Assembly (NCBI GenBank): GCA_009726075.1
Contig: WLND01000078.1
Span: 1-7,168 of the forward strand
DNA: 7,168 nucleotides
Source: Actinomycetota bacterium
GTDB lineage: Bacteria > Actinomycetota > Actinomycetes > S36-B12
Direction: 5' to 3'
Shown in pieces: positions 1 to 5,240 of this stretch (the stretch's first letter is position 1; every line of letters starts with the position of its first letter). The position numbers were made by a program, and so were the translations under genes. Below the pieces are notes generated by a model, which was given only the letters and a program-made list of their open reading frames with translations, had not been told where the DNA came from and did not search any database.

Positions 1-806
1 AGGGTGTCGACCCCAACCCGCGCTTCCTCGCCGAGCGTCTTGTCGATCCCGAGGCCCTCCTCATGGGCAAGACCGCCGAGAACCTGCACGACCGATTCCC
101 CCAGCTCACCAAGGCTCGAGTCGATGCGTTCGCCCTCGGCTCCCAGCAGAAGACCGCACGGGCATACGAGGACGGACGGATCCAGCTCGACCTCGTCCCG
201 ATCGCCGTCCGCGACGCCGAGAAGGGCTGGGGCCTGGTCAGCATCGATGAGGTCCCCCGGGCCGACACCACGCTCGCAGGGCTCGCCGGGCTGAAGACGC
301 CGTTCCGACCCCACGGCCGCGTGACCGCGGGCAACAGTTCCGGGCTCACCGACGGAGCCACCGCCGCACTGCTGGCAAGCGGCGAGGTTGCCGGCGAACT
401 CGGTCTCACCGGCAAGATGCGCATGGTCGGCTTCGCCTTCGCGGGGGTCGAACCCGAGATCATGGGGGTCGGGCCCGTCCCGAGTACCGAGAAGGCCCTG
501 CGCCGCGCTGGTCTGGCCATCTCGGACATCGATCTCTTCGAGATCAACGAAGCATTCGCCGTCCAGGTCCTCGCCTTCCTCGATCACTTCGGCATCGCGG
601 ATGACGACCCCCGAGTCAACCCGATGGGCGGCGCCATTGCCGTCGGTCATCCCCTGGCCTCGAGCGGCATTCGACTGATGACCTACCTCGCTCGTGATTT
701 CGAGCAGCAGCCATCGGCTCGATATGGCATCACCACCATGTGCATCGGCCTGGGCATGGGCGGAACGGTCATCTGGGAGAACCTCAACCACGGGAGCGCA
801 GCATGA
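1..806 (+). CDS. fadA: Acetyl-CoA acyltransferase (thiolase, beta-oxidation beta subunit), 5' end outside window
   Basis: Thiolase catalysing CoA-dependent cleavage of 3-ketoacyl-CoA to acetyl-CoA and a shortened acyl-CoA, the last step of beta-oxidation in the cytoplasm. Whole codons begin at base 3, giving 267 residues of a family that is usually about 390-430 long, so roughly the first third is missing. That part would carry the nucleophilic cysteine, which cannot be checked here. Visible thiolase motifs are MGKTAENL from 63, NSSGLTDGA from 333, EINEAFA around 540-560, GGAIAVGHPL with the catalytic histidine codon at 648-650, and CIGLGMGG with the second catalytic cysteine at 741-743. GHPLASSG and CIGLGMG differ slightly from the textbook GHPLGxxG and CxGGGxG; from memory this is normal for the FadA that partners an actinobacterial FadB. 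The TGA stop at 804-806 overlaps the fadB start by four bases, implying translational coupling. The thiolase family is certain; fadA as a name rests on the fadB neighbour. Confidence 0.95.
   Translation, partial: GVDPNPRFLAERLVDPEALLMGKTAENLHDRFPQLTKARVDAFALGSQQKTARAYEDGRIQLDLVPIAVRDAEKGWGLVSIDEVPRADTTLAGLAGLKTPFRPHGRVTAGNSSGLTDGATAALLASGEVAGELGLTGKMRMVGFAFAGVEPEIMGVGPVPSTEKALRRAGLAISDIDLFEINEAFAVQVLAFLDHFGIADDDPRVNPMGGAIAVGHPLASSGIRLMTYLARDFEQQPSARYGITTMCIGLGMGGTVIWENLNHGSAA
792..796 (+). promoter_or_regulatory. Ribosome binding site of fadB, inside the fadA 3' end
   Basis: GGGAG lies six bases before the ATG at 803-805, a good match to the anti-Shine-Dalgarno sequence. It decides the fadB start. 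An in-frame ATG further upstream at 740 would add 21 residues rich in Arg, Gly and Pro that do not look like the family's N-terminus. The ATG overlaps the fadA stop as ATGA, so reinitiation by terminating ribosomes is likely to contribute as well. Confidence 0.75.
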
Positions 807-2899
807 GCACCATCGACGCCACCATCCCCGACGAGGTCGTGACCAACGCGCGCGTGCGGGTTATCGACCTGCCGCTGGCCGCTGGCCGCATGGCCCTGAT
901 CACCCTCGACAACGACCGCGACCACACCCGGCCGTCGACGTTCGGCCCCGCCGGCCTGGCGCTGCTCGACGCCGCGCTTGACCAGATCACTGCGATGACC
1001 GATATCAGCGCTGTCGGCATCACGGGCAAGCCCTTTGTCTTCGCGGTCGGCGCCGACCTGTCGGGCATCAGCCACGTGCGCGAACGGTCGCAGGCCCTGG
1101 AGTTCGCCCAGCTCGGGCACAGTGTCTTTCGGCGCTTCGGCGAGCTCGACGTCCCGACATTCGCACTCGTCAACGGAGCCGCGATGGGCGGCGGTTTCGA
1201 ACTCCCCCTGCACTGCACCTATCGCACGATCTCATCGGGCGCTGCGGCGTTGTCACTGCCTGAGGTCTTCCTCGGCCTGATCCCTGGTTGGGGTGGCGCG
1301 TGGCTCCTGCCGAACCTCATCGGCCCAGCCGATGCCATGCAGGTCATCCTCACGAATTCGATGATGCAGAACCGGCAGCTCAAGCCCGCCGAGGCCCGCA
1401 AGCTCGGGATCTTCGACGCGATCTTCGATCCCGCCGATTTCCTGGAGCAGTCACTCCTGTGGGCGGCCGGCGTCGTCAACGGCGACATCGTCGTCAAGCG
1501 CACCGAGCCAGACCGCGGACTTTGGGACACCGTCATCGGCTTCGCCCGCTCGACCCTCGACTCGCGCACGCACGGCGCCTTCCGTTCGCCCTACGCGGCA
1601 CTCGAGCTCATCGCGGCAGCCAAGACCAGCACCCGGGACGAAGGATTCGCGGCCGAGGACGAAGCCCTCGCCGACCTCGTCATGGGCGATGAGCTCCGCG
1701 CCTCGCTCTACGCATTCGACCTCGTCCAGAAGCGGGCCAAGTCGCCCGTGGGAGTGCCCGATTCGTCGCTCGCCCGCCCGGTCACGAAGGTCGGCATCGT
1801 CGGGGCAGGGCTCATGGCAAGCCAACTGGCGCTGCTGTTCGCCCGCCGCCTTGAGGTTCCGGTCATCATGACCGACCTCGATCAGGACCGTGTCGACAAG
1901 GGCCTGTCCTACGTTCGCACCGAGCTCGAGCAGCAGGTGTCAAAGGGCCGCATGTCGCAGGACAAGGCCAATCGGCTCACCGCCCTCATCACCGGCAGTA
2001 CCTCCAAGGATGGCTTCGCCGATGCTGGATTCGTCATCGAGGCCGTCTTCGAGAACATGGCCGTGAAGCAGCAGGTGCTCGCCGAACTCGAGGCGATCGT
2101 CACCGAGACCTGCGTCCTTGCTTCCAATACCTCGTCACTGTCGATCGCCGAGATGTCCGCCGGGCTGGCCCATCCCGAGCGCGTCATCGGCTTCCACTTC
2201 TTCAATCCGGTTGCCGTGATGCCCCTGCTCGAGATCATCCCGTCGGGCCAGACGGACGACCCGACGATTGCCACGGCATTTGCCGTCGGCAAGGCGCTCA
2301 AGAAGTCGTCCGTCCGCGTGAGCGATGCCCCGGGCTTCGTGGTCAACCGGTTGCTCAATCTGGTCATGGCCGAGATCTTTCGAGCCGTCGACGAGGGCAC
2401 CGACATCCTCGTCGCGGATCGAGCCCTTCGACCCCTGGGCATGCCCATGTCGCCGTTCACGCTGCTCCAGCTCGTCGGTCCGGGCGTTGCCTACCACGTG
2501 ATGGAGGTGCTGAATGCTGCGTTCCCCGAGCGATTCGCACTGTCCGAGAACCTGCGTCGCATCGTCGAGGCCGGCAAGCCGGGCGTCTGGCTGCCCGGAG
2601 GCAAGTCGAGTCCAAAACTCGACCCCGAAGTCACGGCCATGCTCGAGCAGGGTTCTGTCGCGCTCACCGAGCAGGAGGTGCTCGACCGGGTACTCGATGC
2701 CCTGGCGCGCGAGGCGCAGCTCATGCTGGACGAGGGCGTTGCCGCGGGGGCCCAGGATCTCGACCTGTGCATGATCCTCGGTTCGGGGATGCCGTTCGCA
2801 ATCGGTGGCCTCACCCCGTACCTGGATCGCACCGGCGCCTCGATGCGGGCCAATGGCAAGCGTTTCCTGCCACAGGGGATCGCCTCGCTGCCGGGGTAG
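803..2899 (+). CDS. fadB: Bifunctional enoyl-CoA hydratase / 3-hydroxyacyl-CoA dehydrogenase (beta-oxidation alpha subunit)
   Basis: This 698-residue multifunctional enzyme hydrates trans-2-enoyl-CoA and then oxidises the L-3-hydroxyacyl-CoA with NAD+, handing 3-ketoacyl-CoA to the thiolase encoded just upstream. Residues about 15-215 form the crotonase domain. The oxyanion-hole region is GADLSG (83-88), and the two catalytic glutamates align with E133 (GGGFEL) and E154 (SLPEVFLGL). Residues about 328-508 form the NAD-binding dehydrogenase domain, with GAGLMA (334-339) and an acidic D358 expected to hold the NAD ribose. The catalytic His-Glu pair is H465 (GFHFFNP) and E477. Residues about 509-698 are the helical C-terminal dehydrogenase domain, opening with APGFVVNR. 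Length is close to that of the family (roughly 700-730). The third glycine of the usual GxGxxG is alanine; I believe this is common in actinobacterial homologues. The start is fixed by the GGGAG site and the ATGA overlap. All expected active-site residues are present, so the gene looks intact. Expected partner: the FadA-type thiolase, in an alpha2beta2 complex. Confidence 0.96.
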   Translation: MSTIDATIPDEVVTNARVRVIDLPLAAGRMALITLDNDRDHTRPSTFGPAGLALLDAALDQITAMTDISAVGITGKPFVFAVGADLSGISHVRERSQALEFAQLGHSVFRRFGELDVPTFALVNGAAMGGGFELPLHCTYRTISSGAAALSLPEVFLGLIPGWGGAWLLPNLIGPADAMQVILTNSMMQNRQLKPAEARKLGIFDAIFDPADFLEQSLLWAAGVVNGDIVVKRTEPDRGLWDTVIGFARSTLDSRTHGAFRSPYAALELIAAAKTSTRDEGFAAEDEALADLVMGDELRASLYAFDLVQKRAKSPVGVPDSSLARPVTKVGIVGAGLMASQLALLFARRLEVPVIMTDLDQDRVDKGLSYVRTELEQQVSKGRMSQDKANRLTALITGSTSKDGFADAGFVIEAVFENMAVKQQVLAELEAIVTETCVLASNTSSLSIAEMSAGLAHPERVIGFHFFNPVAVMPLLEIIPSGQTDDPTIATAFAVGKALKKSSVRVSDAPGFVVNRLLNLVMAEIFRAVDEGTDILVADRALRPLGMPMSPFTLLQLVGPGVAYHVMEVLNAAFPERFALSENLRRIVEAGKPGVWLPGGKSSPKLDPEVTAMLEQGSVALTEQEVLDRVLDALAREAQLMLDEGVAAGAQDLDLCMILGSGMPFAIGGLTPYLDRTGASMRANGKRFLPQGIASLPG

Positions 2900-2905
2900 C
2901 CGCGA

Positions 2906-2953
2906 TCAGCCGGGGTCGTGGTTCTACGAACTCGGAGCGGTAACCCCGGCTGA
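2906..2953. terminator. Candidate bidirectional terminator hairpin between convergent fadB and dxs
   Basis: TCAGCCGGGGT at 2906-2916 is the exact reverse complement of ACCCCGGCTGA at 2943-2953, giving an 11-bp stem with eight G:C pairs and a 26-base loop. Three more pairs (2903-2905 with 2958-2960) can form across a 4-base bulge. The loop contains a small nested hairpin, GTTC (2921-2924) with GAAC (2928-2931). The structure begins seven bases after the fadB stop, and its right arm lies in the last dxs codons. No T-tract follows on either strand, so this is not a canonical intrinsic terminator; T-less hairpins at convergent gene ends are often proposed as terminators in actinobacteria. The function is inferred; only the repeat is seen directly. 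Confidence 0.45.
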
Positions 2954-4852
2954 CCGATCGTCCTGCCGTGCCACGGCCTCAACGATCGAGCGGGAGATAT
3001 CCTGGGCGGTCAGGCCGATCTCGGCCAGGATCTCGGCACGTTTCGCGTGGTCAAGGAAGGCCACCGGTACCCCCACATTCCGCAGCGGCACATCGATTCC
3101 GCTGTCGCGCAGCAGTTGGCTCAACGCCGAGCCCACGCCTCCCTGTCGCACGCCGTCCTCGATGACCACGACGAGCCTGGCCGCTGCGCACAGGACTGCC
3201 AGGCCCTCGGGCAGCGGCTTGACCCAGCGGGGATCAATGACGAGCACGCCGATGCCCTGATCCTTCAAACGCCCAGCGACCTCGATCGCCATCGGCGCGA
3301 GGGCCCCCACGCTCACGATCACGACGTCCGCCGAGCCGGTGCCGGAGTCGCCTTCGGCGAGGACATCGATCCCGTCGATGGTGCGCAGGCTCGGCACCGG
3401 GGCCCCTAGGGCACCCTTCGGGAACCGTACGACGGTAGGGGCATCCGCCACGTCGACCGCTTCGCCAAGCTCTGCTCTCAGGGATTCCTCGTCGCGCGGT
3501 GCGGCGATGCGCAGCCCCGGCACGATCTGGAGCATCGACAGGTCCCACATGCCGTTGTGGCTTGCACCGTCGTCGCCCGTGACCCCGGCCCGATCGAGGA
3601 CGAAGGTGACCCCGGCTCGGTGCAGTGCGCAGTCCATGAGCACCTGATCGAAGGCTCGGTTCAGGAAGGTCGCATACAGGGCGATGACCGGGTGCATGCC
3701 CCCGAAGGCGAGGCCCGCGGCACTCGTCACCGCGTGCTGCTCGGCGATACCGACGTCGTATGTCCGAGAGGGGAATGCCGCCGCGAATCGGTCGAGGCCC
3801 GTGGGCCCAAGCATCGCAGCCGTGATTGCCACGACATCGGGCCGCTCGTGCCCGATGCGAACGAGCTCATCGGCGAAGGCGCCCGTCCATGACGGCCCGC
3901 CAGCCGTGAGCGGCTTGCCCGTGTCAGGGTCGATGATCCCGACACCGTGGAAGCGTTCGGCCTCGTCCTCCTCGGCGGGGGCGTAGCCCCGACCCTTCTC
4001 GGTGATCACGTGGACGATGACCGGCCCATCGAACTCCTTCGCGCGGTGGAGCGCGTGCTCGAGTTCGGCTGTGTCGTGCCCGTCGACCGGCCCGACGTAC
4101 TTCAGGCCGAGGTCCTCGAACATCCCCTGGGGGGCAACGATGTCCTTGAGGCCCTTCTTCATTCCGTGCAGCGTGCCGTACACCGGATGCCCGAGGACGG
4201 GTGTGCGCTGCAGCACCTGCTTGCCCCAGGACATGAATCGCTCGTAGTTGCTCATCGTGCGCAGGGTCGACAGGTGATGCGCCAGCCCGCCGATCGTGGG
4301 CGAGTACGACCTCGCATTGTCATTGACGACGATGACCACCTGACGATCAGAACCCGCGATGTTGTTCAGGGCCTCCCAGGCCATGCCCCCGGTGAGACCA
4401 CCATCACCGATAACCGCCACGACATGGTGCGTGCCCAGGATGCCGCGCTGTTCCCAGGCCTTGGCGATCCCGTCGGCATATGACAGGGACGTTGATGCAT
4501 GCGAGTTCTCGACAACGTCGTGCACGCTCTCCGCGCGACTCGGGTATCCCGACAATCCCCCGCGCTGGCGGAGCTGATCGAAGTCGTCGATGCGGCCGGT
4601 GAGCATCTTGTGCACGTACGCCTGGTGGCCGGTGTCCCAGACGATCACATCGTTCGGGGATTCGAAGACGCGATGCAGGGCAATGGTCAGTTCGACGACC
4701 CCGAGGTTTGGCCCGAGATGGCCACCTGTCGCCGACACTTTCTCAACGAGGAAGGCCCGAATCTCCTGTGCCAACGCCGGCATGTCCGCTTCCGGAAGGG
4801 AGCGGACGTCACTCGGCTGTCGAATCCCCTGCAGCAAACTCACGAACGGCAT
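2924..4852 (-). CDS. dxs: 1-deoxy-D-xylulose-5-phosphate synthase
   Basis: Thiamine-diphosphate enzyme condensing pyruvate with D-glyceraldehyde 3-phosphate to DXP, the first and usually flux-controlling step of the MEP isoprenoid pathway, and a precursor step for thiamine in many bacteria. From the ATG at 4852 the protein has 642 residues, normal for the family. The N-terminal ThDP domain shows GGHLGPNLG with H45, DTGHQAYVHK with H76, and the cofactor motif GDGG (149-152) followed by NDN (177-179). The pyrimidine-binding transketolase domain (about 320-475) has GIAEQHAV with the catalytic glutamate E371, then YATFLNRAFDQ and DRAGVTGDDG. A C-terminal transketolase domain follows (about 490-620). 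The start is uncertain. ATG 4852 and GTG 4843 fit the family N-terminus (SLLQGIRQP) but lack a clear ribosome binding site. An in-frame GTG at 4894 adds 14 residues and overlaps the upstream stop as GTGA. No active-site defect is seen. It probably shares a transcript with acnA and the 115-residue gene. Confidence 0.96.
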   Translation of the reverse strand: MPFVSLLQGIRQPSDVRSLPEADMPALAQEIRAFLVEKVSATGGHLGPNLGVVELTIALHRVFESPNDVIVWDTGHQAYVHKMLTGRIDDFDQLRQRGGLSGYPSRAESVHDVVENSHASTSLSYADGIAKAWEQRGILGTHHVVAVIGDGGLTGGMAWEALNNIAGSDRQVVIVVNDNARSYSPTIGGLAHHLSTLRTMSNYERFMSWGKQVLQRTPVLGHPVYGTLHGMKKGLKDIVAPQGMFEDLGLKYVGPVDGHDTAELEHALHRAKEFDGPVIVHVITEKGRGYAPAEEDEAERFHGVGIIDPDTGKPLTAGGPSWTGAFADELVRIGHERPDVVAITAAMLGPTGLDRFAAAFPSRTYDVGIAEQHAVTSAAGLAFGGMHPVIALYATFLNRAFDQVLMDCALHRAGVTFVLDRAGVTGDDGASHNGMWDLSMLQIVPGLRIAAPRDEESLRAELGEAVDVADAPTVVRFPKGALGAPVPSLRTIDGIDVLAEGDSGTGSADVVIVSVGALAPMAIEVAGRLKDQGIGVLVIDPRWVKPLPEGLAVLCAAARLVVVIEDGVRQGGVGSALSQLLRDSGIDVPLRNVGVPVAFLDHAKRAEILAEIGLTAQDISRSIVEAVARQDDRSAGVTAPSS

Positions 4853-4890
4853 TCTACGGGTGGACGGGACTTCACGGGCGGTCTCGCGGG

Positions 4891-5238
4891 TCACGAGGCG
4901 ATGAGTGCGTGGAGAACGAGACGAACCTCACGCTGGGTCTGCAGGAGCCGGGCACCCTCGGCCTCGAAGGCCTGCTGGGCCCGGGTCAACTGATCGGCGG
5001 GAAGGTGGGGTCCGAGCTCAGCACGAGCCTGTGCATAGGCGCGACGAGCGCCGACCAGCCCGCCCTCGACATGGTGCCCGACGTACATGGCCAGGGCCAC
5101 CGGCAGGTGCCGAAGCTCAGAGGTTCGCAGGCTGGCCGGGCCCTGATCGAGTAGCCAAGGCACGACGCGATCGACGAATTCGCTCGTGCCCCCCGGTGGC
5201 AGATCCCTCGGCCAGCCCGGGGGCACGAACCCGGCCAC
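4891..5238 (-). CDS. Conserved-looking small protein of unknown function between acnA and dxs
   Basis: This is a 115-residue protein I cannot assign a function to. It begins with GTG two bases after the acnA stop and ends with TGA, which can overlap a possible dxs start as GTGA, so it fills the acnA-dxs gap completely. The N-terminus is rich in proline and glycine (FVPPGWP at 4-10, LPPGG at 13-17). It is followed by a hydrophobic VVPWLL (25-30) and then a mostly helix-forming remainder with a paired histidine (HHVEGG, 55-60) and many Ala, Gln, Arg and Glu (64-112), suggesting a compact helical or coiled domain. There is no signal peptide, convincing membrane span or cysteine. From memory it resembles short uncharacterised actinobacterial proteins with a PPGWP...PPG N-terminus and a WLLD motif, but I cannot verify this. 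An in-frame GTG four codons later (5226) is an alternative start. Tight packing and GC-typical codon use support a real gene. Confidence 0.8.
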   Translation of the reverse strand: MAGFVPPGWPRDLPPGGTSEFVDRVVPWLLDQGPASLRTSELRHLPVALAMYVGHHVEGGLVGARRAYAQARAELGPHLPADQLTRAQQAFEAEGARLLQTQREVRLVLHALIAS

Positions 5239-5240
5239 TG

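Noticed and set aside
740..802. Longer fadB start at ATG 740
   Set aside because: It would extend through the fadA end with an Arg/Gly/Pro-rich stretch. The ATG at 803 has a well-placed GGGAG and a stop/start overlap and matches the expected family N-terminus.
683..1213. Open frame of 176 codons on the minus strand across the fadA/fadB junction
   Set aside because: It lies antisense to two clearly recognised genes, its product is low-complexity and rich in Arg, Asp, Glu and Gly with no motif, and such frames are expected opposite GC-rich genes.
1909..2460. Minus-strand open frame of about 183 codons inside fadB
   Set aside because: It is fully opposite the conserved dehydrogenase domain, with a Ser/Thr/Arg-rich product typical of a shadow frame and no recognisable domain.
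2900..2923. Possible small RNA or promoter in the only gap between fadB and dxs
   Set aside because: At 24 bases it is too short for a promoter plus gene, and the inverted repeat explains the visible structure better as a terminator.
3947..4483. Plus-strand open frame of 178 codons opposite dxs
   Set aside because: It is entirely antisense to the conserved ThDP-binding domain of DXS and has no family resemblance.
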